64,000 nucleotides of DNA, from contig LUOR01000005.1 in the NCBI GenBank assembly GCA_001626925.1, forward strand, positions 1 to 64,000, in the 5' to 3' direction. Each line of letters starts with the position of its first letter. Within the stretch, counting starts at the first letter, position 1. This document shows, one piece after another, positions 8,089 through 18,287 of the stretch. The notes beneath the pieces were generated by a model. It was not told the origin of the DNA and did no database searches. It was given only the letters and a program-made list of their open reading frames with translations. Both the position numbers and the translations under genes were made by a program. The DNA comes from Moraxellaceae bacterium REDSEA-S32_B1 (GTDB lineage Bacteria > Pseudomonadota > Gammaproteobacteria > Pseudomonadales > Moraxellaceae).

Positions 8089-10233
8089 TTAATCCTCATC
8101 ATCTGAGTGATCAATATCTTCCAGCAAGTCCTGATAAATACCAAAAGTAAGTTGGTAATCCTCATCATGTTCCAGCTTCTGTTTGGACTTAGGCATCTGA
8201 ATAATGTTATTTATTGATTCAGATACAGTTTCAGTTGATCGTTCAGGAGGTGAATTTTTCAGGTAATCTACTTTCCTCGCCAAACGTTCATGATTCTTTT
8301 CCCGTTGACGGTTTTCCCTAATGCCTGTAACACGTTGTTTTTTGCTTGATGTTGTCTTTGGTTTTTGAGCATTGGCCTGAGCAATAATAAACTCTATATG
8401 CTCTTCAAGAGCAGCTTTAGATTTATTGGTTTCTAGTTCTTGAATTGCTTGGGTTTGCTTCTGTTCCTGTTGAACGTGCCAAACCTCCCAGAAACTACAA
8501 CCTACAAATTCTCTTGATCTTGGTGCAAGTACAGCTTCCCAATAGTGCAGGCTATCTTCCTGATAAAACACATAAATCATCTCAGCATTACTTGGGTCAT
8601 AAGCGACTTGTAAAGTATCTGGTCTTGAGATTGATTTTTTACGGTGCATCCAGCCTTGTTGATGAATTTCCGCACAATAATAGAATACGCCAAAAACTTT
8701 GAGCCCAAGATCAGATAAAGTTGCTTTCGTTTTAGGAAGCAGTGCAACACGTAATGCCTTTTCGGAAACCTGTTTTAATCTCCCAACTCGGTTTTGTATA
8801 CCCCAGTTCCAAAGATGAATCGGAACTAACGGTAAATCCGTTGGCATATCAATATCTCGGTCATACTTTTTTAATTGGTGTGTCAGGTTGTAGGTGAGGA
8901 TTGAACCAATAATAATTTGCTTGAAATCATGAATTGTTAACGTAGCATCTAGACGATAATCTGAGCCACCTCGTTTTTTTTCTTTAAACGGCTGAACTAC
9001 CCCCTGAGCAAAAGGCTTAAATTCTGCCTGAGCAGTTCTGAAATAACGTTCTACAATAGGTTTTAAATCCCCGCGATATGGCGCAGTATTTTCAATCCGA
9101 ATTGAAAAACTAAGTTCAAGTGCCTCAATTTGATGACCTAATAATTCTCCACGATCCGCTAAAATAGCATCAGGTAATCCAATACAAGGCCACTCACCAC
9201 TAGTAATTTCATAATCATATTGTTTGCATAACTCAACTTTATCAGTCATGGCGACTTGTAGAGCTTGCATTGCGGTTACATATGAAGCATTCTCAAAACC
9301 AATATAAAAACCGACCACCATTCGGCTAAATACATCAGCAATGAAATAAATAGTTGGTCTTCCTACAATACAGGCACGATCAGAATCTGAAACAAGATAA
9401 ATATCGGCAATAGTTGCATCAATCTCATAACGTGATCCTGGTCCTAAGACTTGGGTATTCACTGTCGAGTGAAGTGCCCGAATGTCCTTGTTATAGAGAA
9501 TGGGATTACTACGGGCAGTAAGTTGGGCAATTTTAGGAAATTCACGTTCATAAAAATGTTTAAACTGCCATATAGAGGGAATCTCAGTATCCTGAACATC
9601 AGGAAATAATGAATGATACATTGTATAGAACTTACGATAGGCATAACCTAAGGAATGTTTATCCTTGGTTAACATGTACTTATTGATGTTAACTCTAAAT
9701 AATCGCTCTATGTTTACATCAATAAGTGCCCCTGCGCCTGGCGTAAACTTTCTCGGTCGTCCCAGCTTTTTATCTTTGGCAATTCGTTTACTGCCTTTAG
9801 CACCAGAGTTTTGGTAACTTGGAATAAGTGCATTAGGCATTTGACCTCGTTGCCAATACCTGCGGGCAAGCCTGTAAATCGTCTGGTGAGTAGATTTCTG
9901 TTGCTCTAATATGCGTTTAACTAAATCAAAACGGATAGACGGAACATAGAACTGATCATGTGTAATGAGCGGTTTGATTAACTCCATTCCAGCATCACGC
10001 TTTTGCTGCTGGATACTTCCCTCAATGACTTTCAACAATGCGATATCTGCGAAAGGGTCTTCAATCAATTCTGCTTCATTTGATTCTATAGATTGAATCA
10101 ACTCATTCTTTTCGATCAGAAAGGGGTTGGCACTTGGACTATCAATATCAATCCATGCGATGTGAAAAGGTGTTATTTTAAGGATACGAAAAGATTTATC
10201 TTGCTGTTTATAAACATCATTGATTCGAAACAT
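8089..10233 (-). CDS. tnsB: TnsB DDE transposase
   Basis: DDE integrase core (RYEIDATIADIYLV; LADRGELLGHQIEAL; ENTAPYRGDLKPIVERYFRTAQ); start MFRINDV preferred, overlapping tnsA. Confidence 0.93.
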   Translation of the reverse strand: MFRINDVYKQQDKSFRILKITPFHIAWIDIDSPSANPFLIEKNELIQSIESNEAELIEDPFADIALLKVIEGSIQQQKRDAGMELIKPLITHDQFYVPSIRFDLVKRILEQQKSTHQTIYRLARRYWQRGQMPNALIPSYQNSGAKGSKRIAKDKKLGRPRKFTPGAGALIDVNIERLFRVNINKYMLTKDKHSLGYAYRKFYTMYHSLFPDVQDTEIPSIWQFKHFYEREFPKIAQLTARSNPILYNKDIRALHSTVNTQVLGPGSRYEIDATIADIYLVSDSDRACIVGRPTIYFIADVFSRMVVGFYIGFENASYVTAMQALQVAMTDKVELCKQYDYEITSGEWPCIGLPDAILADRGELLGHQIEALELSFSIRIENTAPYRGDLKPIVERYFRTAQAEFKPFAQGVVQPFKEKKRGGSDYRLDATLTIHDFKQIIIGSILTYNLTHQLKKYDRDIDMPTDLPLVPIHLWNWGIQNRVGRLKQVSEKALRVALLPKTKATLSDLGLKVFGVFYYCAEIHQQGWMHRKKSISRPDTLQVAYDPSNAEMIYVFYQEDSLHYWEAVLAPRSREFVGCSFWEVWHVQQEQKQTQAIQELETNKSKAALEEHIEFIIAQANAQKPKTTSSKKQRVTGIRENRQREKNHERLARKVDYLKNSPPERSTETVSESINNIIQMPKSKQKLEHDEDYQLTFGIYQDLLEDIDHSDDED

Positions 10234-11020
10234 GGCGAATGTCCTCCCACACTTCAATATCACCTAATGTAATTTCAGATAATTTGAGCTTTTTATAGTC
10301 CTTGGTGATATCAAAAATAAAATAACGTTGAGCAAGAAGCTCTCGAATTTCTGATAGCGATGAACCCAGTTCTAAATCATAGGCCTGATCTACTTTTTTA
10401 CTTAATTCGATTAATGTGAGATGAGGGTATTGAGCAAATTTTTGCATATAGTCATCAAGCTTTTCATAAACAGGAAGAGAAGATTCCCTCATAGCAGGAT
10501 AGAGCCATTTGATATTGTGAAGTACAGTCGCAGGAATATCTTTTTCTGTAAGAATGTACCAAGGTATCTTTGTGCTTTCCCAATATCTTCGTTCTAGCTC
10601 AAGCTTTTCAATGGTTCTGATATCCTCCAAATCTGTTACGTACTTGGTTTGGAGAACAAAATTGGGTTGCATGGAATCTTTACGATCTACATAAAAATCT
10701 GAACTCATAATTTGTAAGGTATTGCGCACTCTGGGATGAGTAATTTGAGCTTGTTCTGCAATTTGAGTTGTGGCTTGAAGTGGTAAAGGAAATTGTTCTC
10801 GAATATCAGTAACTGATGGATTCCAGTCTAAAAGTAGAAAGGTTGCAAGTTCTAAATCAGACAATAAGTGATGTGTACGTTTAGTTGTGTGCCCATATAC
10901 CCGATGTGAGCGACCTTTTGAACCAAAATCACGAACAGTCACCCAAGGCTTATAACTCTTTAAGTAGCCCTGACCACGACCTTCTTTAATCCAATTGCCT
11001 TGTTGTTTTTCAGTCGCCAT
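10217..11020 (-). CDS. tnsA: TnsA endonuclease
   Basis: IKEGRGQGYLKSYKPWVTVRDFGSKGRSHRVYGHTTKRTHHLLSDLELATFLLLDW and LELERRYWESTKIPWYILTEKDI align by eye with Tn7 TnsA. Confidence 0.95.
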   Translation of the reverse strand: MATEKQQGNWIKEGRGQGYLKSYKPWVTVRDFGSKGRSHRVYGHTTKRTHHLLSDLELATFLLLDWNPSVTDIREQFPLPLQATTQIAEQAQITHPRVRNTLQIMSSDFYVDRKDSMQPNFVLQTKYVTDLEDIRTIEKLELERRYWESTKIPWYILTEKDIPATVLHNIKWLYPAMRESSLPVYEKLDDYMQKFAQYPHLTLIELSKKVDQAYDLELGSSLSEIRELLAQRYFIFDITKDYKKLKLSEITLGDIEVWEDIRHVSNQ

Positions 11021-11024
11021 AGCA

Positions 11025-11066
11025 AATCGCCTGCTACTCTCATTAATTTAAGAATAGCAGGCGATT
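11025..11066 (-). promoter_or_regulatory. 12-bp perfect inverted repeat (AATCGCCTGCTA-N18-TAGCAGGCGATT) overlapping the tnsA RBS region and putative -10
   Basis: Arms 11025-11036 and 11055-11066, 4 bp upstream of the tnsA ATG. Confidence 0.75.
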
Positions 11067-11079
11067 GTTGTTTGAGCAA
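11051..11079 (-). promoter_or_regulatory. Candidate tnsA promoter TTGCTC-17-TATTCT
   Basis: Minus strand -35-like (11074-11079), 17-bp spacer, -10-like (11051-11056). Confidence 0.45.
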
Positions 11080-11080
11080 T

Positions 11081-11140
11081 ATAAGATGATACTTTATTAC
11101 CTAAGATGATACTTTATTACTTAGGGTGATACTTTATTAC
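11081..11140 (-). repeat. Three tandem 20-bp repeats (nnaagatgatactttattac), TnsB-binding-site-like, transposon right end
   Basis: 11081-11100, 11101-11120 and 11121-11140; the last 12 bases (gatactttatta+c core) identical in all three. Confidence 0.85.
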
Positions 11141-11173
11141 CATAATACAGCTCGGCTTTATGGGTTGAGAAAA

Positions 11174-13012
11174 TTACTCCACGGTTACGCTTTTGGCGAG
11201 ATTTCGAGGTTGATCGACATCGGTTCCACGCAGTACCGCAACATGATATGACAGCAGTTGTACAGGTATACTATAGATGATCGGTGCAAGCCATTGGGAA
11301 ATTTGAGGGATGTGCACCACATGCTGGCGGTCCTTTTTGTGGATACCGCTATTTTCATCCGCAAAGACGAACAACTCGCCACCACGGGCTTGTACTTCTT
11401 CCATATTCGATTTCAGCTTATCAAGCATGTCATCTTGTGGCGCCAAGATCACTACAGGCATATCATTATCGACCAGTGCCAAAGGTCCATGTTTAAGCTC
11501 ACCAGCCGCATAGCCCTCGGCATGGATATAGGAAATTTCCTTGAGCTTCAATGCGCCTTCCAATGCAATTGGATAATGCGTGCCACGACCTAAGAATAAG
11601 CAGTGTGCCTTTTCAACAAATAGCTCAGACAGGCTGAGAATCTTGGCATCATGTTTAAGCGTTTCATTCAGCACTTTTGGACAATGCCAGAGTGCTTGGA
11701 TCAATTCTAATTTTAATTCAGTGGCAATCGATTGCTTCACTTCACCGATTTTTAAGATCAAAAGCATCAGCGCAGCTAGCTGAGTGGTAAAGGCTTTGGT
11801 CGATGCCACGCCAATCTCAGGTCCTGCAAGGGTAAGCAAATGAAAATTGGTTTCACGAATCATTGATGAAGTCGATACATTACAAATCGCCATAGTGTAA
11901 ATCGGCGTATTGCTTGCTTTGGCACGTTTTTGAATATCGCGTAACGCTGCCAAAGTATCTGCGGTTTCACCTGATTGCGAGATACATAGATACAAGGTAT
12001 TGGCAATAATTACAGGATGACGATAGCGGAATTCACTGGCGATTTCGATCTGACATGGCAAGCCGATGATTTGCTCAAACCAATATTTCGCCACCAGTCC
12101 TGCATGATAACTGGTACCACAGGCAATGATCTGCACATGCTGGACTTGCGTCAATGCAGGATTGGCATGTTCTAAGAAGTTTTCTTTTAAGGCATTACCA
12201 TCAAGCGCTTGGGCAATGGTTTGTTGCACAGCGTTGGGTTGTTCAAAAACTTCCTTGAGCATAAAGTGACGATATTCACCTTTGCTACTGCTCATGACGG
12301 TGGCATCTAGCTCAGTTACTGGGCGCTCGATGGCTTGACCGTGGGCAAAGATCGCCACGCTATCCCGCTTCAAACGTACCGTATCGCCTTCTTCGAGATA
12401 GATAAAACGATTGGTCACAGGTAGCAATGCCAACTGATCGGAGCTGATAAAATATTCACCAATACCCACTCCGATGACCAATGGCGAACCTTCACGTACC
12501 GCAATCAGTTCATCAGGTTGATTGGCATCGATAATGCCGAGCGCATACGCACCTTTGAGTTTCGGAATGATGGATTGCACAGCAAGCAATAAATCGGCTT
12601 GATTTTTCAGCGCATGATGTACCAGATGCGCCACCACTTCAGTATCTGTTTCAGACGTAAACTGATAGCCAAGCGCTTGTAACTCGGTTTTTAATTCTTG
12701 GTAATTTTCAATAATGCCGTTATGTACCACAGCAATATTGTGTGAGGTATGCGGATGGGCATTATGCTGTGACGGCTTGCCATGCGTCGCCCAGCGAGTG
12801 TGTGCGATACCGACATTGCCATGAATACCACTTTGTTCTGCGGCGTGCAAAAGATTGTCAACCTTGCCGACTTCACGCTCACGGCTAAGCTGACCCGATG
12901 CGATCAGTGCCAAACCTGCGGAGTCATAACCACGATATTCCAGACGTTTCAGTCCTTCGAGCAAGACCCCTGAAATATTACGCTCAGCGATACCACCAAC
13001 AATTCCGCACAT
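11174..13012 (-). CDS. glmS: Glutamine-fructose-6-phosphate aminotransferase (attTn7 host gene)
   Basis: MCGIVGGIAERN N-terminus, SIS domains, C-terminus LRGTDVDQPRNLAKSVTVE. Confidence 0.98.
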   Translation of the reverse strand: MCGIVGGIAERNISGVLLEGLKRLEYRGYDSAGLALIASGQLSREREVGKVDNLLHAAEQSGIHGNVGIAHTRWATHGKPSQHNAHPHTSHNIAVVHNGIIENYQELKTELQALGYQFTSETDTEVVAHLVHHALKNQADLLLAVQSIIPKLKGAYALGIIDANQPDELIAVREGSPLVIGVGIGEYFISSDQLALLPVTNRFIYLEEGDTVRLKRDSVAIFAHGQAIERPVTELDATVMSSSKGEYRHFMLKEVFEQPNAVQQTIAQALDGNALKENFLEHANPALTQVQHVQIIACGTSYHAGLVAKYWFEQIIGLPCQIEIASEFRYRHPVIIANTLYLCISQSGETADTLAALRDIQKRAKASNTPIYTMAICNVSTSSMIRETNFHLLTLAGPEIGVASTKAFTTQLAALMLLILKIGEVKQSIATELKLELIQALWHCPKVLNETLKHDAKILSLSELFVEKAHCLFLGRGTHYPIALEGALKLKEISYIHAEGYAAGELKHGPLALVDNDMPVVILAPQDDMLDKLKSNMEEVQARGGELFVFADENSGIHKKDRQHVVHIPQISQWLAPIIYSIPVQLLSYHVAVLRGTDVDQPRNLAKSVTVE

Positions 13013-13070
13013 ACTGATTTACCTCAAAAAAACGTTTACGACTGTGTATTTTCGTTCAATGATTTCGCAT

Positions 13071-14429
13071 TTACTTTTGCTTTTGTGGACGTTGATAATT
13101 GCTCTTCTGCAATTGTTTGCCGCGTTCAACAGCCAAAGCATTGTCGTCGATATCTCGGGTAATCACAGAACCTGCTCCGACTGTTGCACCATTGCCAATT
13201 GTTACTGGCGCAACCAGTGAACTATTTGAACCAATAAAAGCGCGATCGCCAATCGTAGTTTTAAACTTATTAGCACCATCATAGTTACAGGTAATGGTGC
13301 CTGCGCCAATATTGCTATCTTGTCCCACTGAAGCATCACCAAGATAAGTGAAATGATTCGCCTTACTGCGTAGACCGACCGTGGTATTTTTCACTTCGAC
13401 AAAATTACCGATATGTACCTCATCAGCGAGCCTAGCATTCGGACGTAATCGGGCAAAAGGACCGATTTGATTATTTTCGCCAACGATGGCTTGATCAAAA
13501 ACACTATACGGCTGAATCACGGTGCCTGAAGCAATCGTACTGTCTTTGATGACACAGCCTGCGCCAATTTTGACATTATCACCAATGGTACAATCACCTT
13601 CGATGATGACATTAATATCAATCTCGACATCTTGACCAACAGTGAGTGTACCACGTAAGTCAAAACGTGACGGATCAATCAAATGCACGCCTTGGCACAT
13701 CAATTGTTCTGCCTGATAACGTTGCCATTCACGTTCGAGATTTGCCAATTGTAAACGGTCATTCGCGCCTTCGACTTCAAACGCATATTCAGGTGCGATC
13801 GAAGCAATTTCCAAGCCATCTTGTACCGCCATTGCAACAATATCGGTCAGGTAATATTCGCCTTGCGCATTGTTATTGGAGAGTTTTGGCAACCATTGAT
13901 GCAATTTTTCATTGCTGACACAGTAGATTCCCGTATTGATTTCGGTGATTTGTTTTTGTGCATCGCTGGCATCTTTATGCTCTACAATGGCTTGAATCAA
14001 CCCATTTTCACGAACGATACGCCCATAGCCTGTTGGGTCAGCCACCTCAAGCGTAATCATGCCAATGCCTGAGGTTTTTGATGAATCCAATAAACGTTGT
14101 AATGTAGCTTTAGACACTAATGGTACATCGCCATACAGAATCAAGGCAAAACCAAATTTGCCAAGCACAGGCAAGGTCATTTGTACCGCATGCCCTGTCC
14201 CCAATTGCTCGGCTTGTTCCACCCATTCGATCTGCTCACTAGCAAAGCGCTGTTTGACCGCATCGCCACCATGCCCATAAATGGTAATAATGCGTTCAGC
14301 GTGCAGTTGTTTTGCGGTATGGATGACGTGGGCGAGTAAAGGTTGTTTTGCCAAAGGTTGTAGCACCTTTGGTAAAGCCGACTTCATTCGTGTGCCTTTT
14401 CCTGCCGCTAAAATCACCACATCAATCAT
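13071..14429 (-). CDS. glmU: Bifunctional UDP-GlcNAc pyrophosphorylase / GlcN-1-P acetyltransferase
   Basis: [20 protein letters not shown] and C-terminal left-handed beta-helix hexapeptides. Confidence 0.98.
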   Translation of the reverse strand: MIDVVILAAGKGTRMKSALPKVLQPLAKQPLLAHVIHTAKQLHAERIITIYGHGGDAVKQRFASEQIEWVEQAEQLGTGHAVQMTLPVLGKFGFALILYGDVPLVSKATLQRLLDSSKTSGIGMITLEVADPTGYGRIVRENGLIQAIVEHKDASDAQKQITEINTGIYCVSNEKLHQWLPKLSNNNAQGEYYLTDIVAMAVQDGLEIASIAPEYAFEVEGANDRLQLANLEREWQRYQAEQLMCQGVHLIDPSRFDLRGTLTVGQDVEIDINVIIEGDCTIGDNVKIGAGCVIKDSTIASGTVIQPYSVFDQAIVGENNQIGPFARLRPNARLADEVHIGNFVEVKNTTVGLRSKANHFTYLGDASVGQDSNIGAGTITCNYDGANKFKTTIGDRAFIGSNSSLVAPVTIGNGATVGAGSVITRDIDDNALAVERGKQLQKSNYQRPQKQK

Positions 14430-14441
14430 TGATAACGCCTT

Positions 14442-14948
14442 TTAAGTCAATACGATATACAGAATTACTGCCAAGCTAAACATCGCCATCAAGCCTGCCA
14501 GTAGATCATCAAGCATAATGCCAAAACCACCATGCACTTTGCGATCCGCAAACCCGATTGGAAATGGCTTCCACACGTCAAATAAACGGAATAATGCAAA
14601 AGCAATCACGACCCACCAATGTGGCAGATTTGCCAAATAAATCAAGGGGATTAATGTGATTGATTGTCCTGCAAACTCATCCCAAACAATACGGGGATCA
14701 TCATGCGTGTGCATGATTTCTGCGCTACGTCCACAAATATAAATTCCAACCAATGACATCATGACGATGGCAATGATCGTGGCAATCCAACCGATCGAGA
14801 GCCATACAGGATAAAGCACCAAGATCAATAGTGAACCGACCGTACCTGGTGCAACAGGAGATAATCCTGTACCCAAGCCTACACCTAAAAACCATGTCAA
14901 ACGGTCGTGAAATGGAATATTGTCGAGATTGATCGGCGTCTTAGGCAA
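14442..14948 (-). CDS. pgpA: Phosphatidylglycerophosphatase A
   Basis: GTGLSPVAPGTVGSL, GIMLDDLLAG; adjacent to thiL. Confidence 0.92.
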   Translation of the reverse strand: MPKTPINLDNIPFHDRLTWFLGVGLGTGLSPVAPGTVGSLLILVLYPVWLSIGWIATIIAIVMMSLVGIYICGRSAEIMHTHDDPRIVWDEFAGQSITLIPLIYLANLPHWWVVIAFALFRLFDVWKPFPIGFADRKVHGGFGIMLDDLLAGLMAMFSLAVILYIVLT

Positions 14949-15900
14949 AGTGTTGGTATCCTGATTTTTCTGGTGTAAATTTTTGATTTTGATAAAAGTA
15001 ATGGCTAGCCATATCTTGATGTATCTGCCCGATAACGGTTATAGGTGTAACGTAATTTTCAGCATGCTGTGCTTGCCAACGCTGAAAATGATCAGGGCTG
15101 ATGGTAAAGCATAGTTGATAATCATCACCGCCTGCAAGCACATCGTTAAAACGTTGCTCAATGGATAATTGTGCAAGTTCATCGGCAATCGGAATCTGCT
15201 CTAGCTGAATCTCAGCACCAACTTGACTGGCGTGTAGAATATGCCCTAAATCTTGTGTTAAACCATCCGAAATATCGATCATACTTGATGCAAAACCGAC
15301 TAAAGATTGTCCTAGTTCTAGTTGTGGTTTTGGATAATCTAAAATCGCTTGTAAGGTGCTGTTCGGGTGACGCAACGCATACGCTGCACTACCGATTTCA
15401 CCACTGACCACAATCAAATCATCAACCTGTGCGCCACTGCGTAAAATTGCCTGTCCTGTTTTAATCCATCCTAATGCGGTGATGGAAATGGCTAATGTCG
15501 GGCTTTGCGTGGTATCACCGCCGATGAGTTGCACATTGTAGGTTTTACAGCATTCAGCAACACCACGACTAAATTCAGCCAGCCAAGCGTCTTCAATTTT
15601 CGGCAAACTTAAAGCCAGTAAAATGCTGTGCGCCGTTGCACCCATCGCTGCCAAATCCGATAAATTCACCGCCACACTTTTCCAACCAATGGCATGCGCA
15701 GATGTATCTAGGGGGAAATGTCGTCCAGCGACCAAAGTATCAACGCAACTGACCAGTTGCATATCATGTGGTGGTGTAGTGACGGCACAATCATCGCCAA
15801 TCCCGACATCTTTCGCATGTTGTGATGTCAAGGATTGCGATGCTAAGGATTGCGATGTCAGCGACTGAAAATATTGACGGATGATTGAGAATTCAGCCAT
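14941..15900 (-). CDS. thiL: Thiamine-monophosphate kinase
   Basis: GIGDDCAVTTPP, DTLVAGRHFPLDTSAHAIGWKSVAVNLSDLAAMGA. Confidence 0.95.
   Translation of the reverse strand: MAEFSIIRQYFQSLTSQSLASQSLTSQHAKDVGIGDDCAVTTPPHDMQLVSCVDTLVAGRHFPLDTSAHAIGWKSVAVNLSDLAAMGATAHSILLALSLPKIEDAWLAEFSRGVAECCKTYNVQLIGGDTTQSPTLAISITALGWIKTGQAILRSGAQVDDLIVVSGEIGSAAYALRHPNSTLQAILDYPKPQLELGQSLVGFASSMIDISDGLTQDLGHILHASQVGAEIQLEQIPIADELAQLSIEQRFNDVLAGGDDYQLCFTISPDHFQRWQAQHAENYVTPITVIGQIHQDMASHYFYQNQKFTPEKSGYQHFA
15823..15867 (-). repeat. 15-bp tandem repeat in thiL N-terminus (pentapeptide SQSL[A/T])
   Basis: gatgtcaaggattgc gatgctaaggattgc gatgtcagcgactga. Confidence 0.7.
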
Positions 15901-15926
15901 GGGCGAATGCCAGTAGATGGAATTGG

Positions 15927-16370
15927 TTAAAGTTGTTTTTCATCTGGGCGCAGTTGTGTTGCAACACGATCCAGTACGCCATTGATATATTTATGGCTAT
16001 CTGCTCCGCCAAAGTGCTTTGCCAGCTCAATCGACTCATCTAAAACCACTTTGTATGGAATTTCCATATGGTTTAATAGCTCATAGACACCTAGACGCAA
16101 GGTTGCCAATTCCACGCCATCAAGTGCTGATACTGGGCGATCTAATGCAGGCAATAGGTATTCATCCAGTGTTTCATGGCTTGCGACCACTTGGCTGAGC
16201 AACTCGTGATAGTAGCTAATATCGACTTTGTGCATGGCATTGTCGGCACGGGTACGTGCTTCGATCTCGTGCACGGCATTGCCACTCATTTGCCATTCAT
16301 AAACGCCTTGTACTGCAAAACGACGTGCTTTGCGTTTTGCCGCATAGGTTGTTGGATAACTTTGATTCAT
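15927..16370 (-). CDS. nusB: Transcription antitermination factor NusB
   Basis: [50 protein letters not shown]. Confidence 0.95.
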   Translation of the reverse strand: MNQSYPTTYAAKRKARRFAVQGVYEWQMSGNAVHEIEARTRADNAMHKVDISYYHELLSQVVASHETLDEYLLPALDRPVSALDGVELATLRLGVYELLNHMEIPYKVVLDESIELAKHFGGADSHKYINGVLDRVATQLRPDEKQL

Positions 16371-16389
16371 GCTTTTAATTGCCTTTCGC

Positions 16390-16860
16390 TTAAATCGCTT
16401 TTAACAGATTAACCATTTCGATCGCAGTTACCGCAGCTTCAGCGCCTTTGTTACCTGCTTTGGTGCCTGAACGCTCAATCGCTTGTTCAATGCTGTCAGT
16501 AGTCAATACGCCATTGATCACAGGCAAAGTACTGTCTAGACCAACCACGCCAAGACCTTTTGCGCATTCGCCTGCAACAAAATCAAAGTGTGGCGTGCTA
16601 CCACGAATCACCGCACCAAGAGCAATGATCGCATCATATTTTCCTGTAGATGCAAACTTCTTGGCAACAACTGGTAGCTCCCATGCACCAGGTGCATACG
16701 CCACGGTAATTTGTTCTTCTGCTACACCATGACGTTTTAGTGCATCAATCGCACCTTCGAGCAAGTGTTCAACGACAAAGCTGTTAAAGCGACCAACGAC
16801 AATGGCATATTGCCCTTCACTTGCTAGATGTAAAACACCTTCAATTTTACGAATTGCCAT
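16390..16860 (-). CDS. ribH: 6,7-dimethyl-8-ribityllumazine synthase
   Basis: [43 protein letters not shown]. Confidence 0.97.
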   Translation of the reverse strand: MAIRKIEGVLHLASEGQYAIVVGRFNSFVVEHLLEGAIDALKRHGVAEEQITVAYAPGAWELPVVAKKFASTGKYDAIIALGAVIRGSTPHFDFVAGECAKGLGVVGLDSTLPVINGVLTTDSIEQAIERSGTKAGNKGAEAAVTAIEMVNLLKAI

Positions 16861-16945
16861 GACTTTATTCCTCTAATTTCTCTTTAGCTCAATAGAGCGA
16901 TCAATACGATACAAAATGGTTTATTTCAAAACTGACTGAATGGGC

Positions 16946-18064
16946 TTACTGTCCACACTGCGCAGGACTCACATACTCTTCCACTTCGAGATCAAAACCT
17001 GATAACGCATTAAAGCGCAGCGGTGAACTGAGTAGACGCATCTTTTTCACACCCACATCACGTAAGATTTGCGCACCGACACCAATGGTTTGATATTGCT
17101 GTGACAGTGCCGCATTGGATTTGCCTTGACGAGGCTCAGCTTGTTGTACCAGTGCAGGCCCGAGATCTGGCAATTGGTTTTGACCAATCCAAACCAATAC
17201 GCCACGCTCATTTTTAGCGATTTCTTGCAGTGCTGAATCAATATTCCACGCACTTGTGCCATCGGCTTTTTTCTGCTTGAGTAAGTCACGTATAGGGTTA
17301 AAGCCGTGTACACGTACTGTCGTCACACCGTCGCTTGGATCACCTTTGACCAATGCAAGATGTACCGCAGGATTGCCTGCTTCTTGATAGCGGAACAGTT
17401 GAAATTCACCATATTCTGTTTGAATGGTGCTCGACTCAATACGCTCAACGGTTTGCTCATTGGTCATGCGGTAATGAATCAAATCCGCAATGGTGCCCAT
17501 CTTAATGCCATGCTTTTCCGCAAATACTTCAAGGTCAGGGCGACGTGCCATTTCACCATCTTCATTGATGATTTCACAAATCACCGATGCAGGCTCTAGC
17601 CCTGCAAGACGTGCCAAGTCACAACCTGCTTCGGTATGTCCTGCACGATGTAATACGCCACCTGGTTGTGCCATTAATGGGAAAATGTGTCCCGGTTGAA
17701 CAATATCACTTGGCTTAGCATGTGCAGCCACCGCAGTGCGTACAGTATGTGCACGCTCTTTGGCAGAAATCCCTGTGGAGATACCTTCGGCTGCTTCAAT
17801 TGATAAGGTAAAATTGGTGCCGTGTTGCGCACCATTGAGATTGACCATCAGTGGTAGATTGAGCTGTTCGCAACGTGCTTTGCTCAGCGTCAAGCAGACG
17901 AGACCACGTGCATGGGTGATCATAAAGTTGATATCTTCAGGCCGCACATGCGTCGCTGCGATGATCAAATCACCTTCATTTTCACGATCTTCGTCATCCA
18001 TCAGAATGACCATTTTGCCTTCACGAATATCGGCAACCAGTTCTTCAATGCGACTTAATTGCAT
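16946..18064 (-). CDS. ribB: 3,4-dihydroxy-2-butanone-4-phosphate synthase with degenerate GTP cyclohydrolase II-like C-terminal domain
   Basis: RibB motifs MDDEDRENEGDL, HARGLVCL, RAGHTEAGCDL; C-terminal domain lacks the GCHII zinc cysteine cluster. Confidence 0.92.
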   Translation of the reverse strand: MQLSRIEELVADIREGKMVILMDDEDRENEGDLIIAATHVRPEDINFMITHARGLVCLTLSKARCEQLNLPLMVNLNGAQHGTNFTLSIEAAEGISTGISAKERAHTVRTAVAAHAKPSDIVQPGHIFPLMAQPGGVLHRAGHTEAGCDLARLAGLEPASVICEIINEDGEMARRPDLEVFAEKHGIKMGTIADLIHYRMTNEQTVERIESSTIQTEYGEFQLFRYQEAGNPAVHLALVKGDPSDGVTTVRVHGFNPIRDLLKQKKADGTSAWNIDSALQEIAKNERGVLVWIGQNQLPDLGPALVQQAEPRQGKSNAALSQQYQTIGVGAQILRDVGVKKMRLLSSPLRFNALSGFDLEVEEYVSPAQCGQ

Positions 18065-18287
18065 TACAGCTACACCTGTCTAGCGATGGGGATGTTTAAA
18101 AACATTTGAATTTCAGCACAAGCGAAATTCAATGAAACAAACAAAATAGAATAAATGCGCCATATTCTAACGGTTTTTGCAATAAATTGCTGTACTTTCG
18201 ATGACTGCGGAAAACTCTGTGATTCAGCGATTTTGAATCACAGTCAATCTTGGAGTTTAATTTTTGAGCATTGTCACTCAACTCAAA

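Larger units (their letters stand above)
1..11149 (-). mobile_element. Tn7-like transposon, right-end part (tnsABCD plus cargo); left end not in window
   Basis: tnsABCD next to glmS; terminus 5'-TGTATTATGG (minus strand) 24 bp from the glmS stop; tandem TnsB-site-like repeats at the end. Confidence 0.8.

Noticed and set aside
4866-11149. CRISPR-associated transposon (CAST)
   Set aside because: The target selector is a full-length Tn7 TnsD-like protein at attTn7, and no Cas5/6/7/8, Cas12k or array is seen in the window. A guide system upstream of the window cannot be excluded but nothing supports it.
11258-18083. Plus-strand ORFs inside glmS-glmU-thiL-ribB genes
   Set aside because: All lie antisense to strongly conserved core genes and show no protein-family features.
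18065-18287. FMN riboswitch upstream of the ribB-type gene
   Set aside because: The conserved FMN-element core is not recognisable in the leader region.
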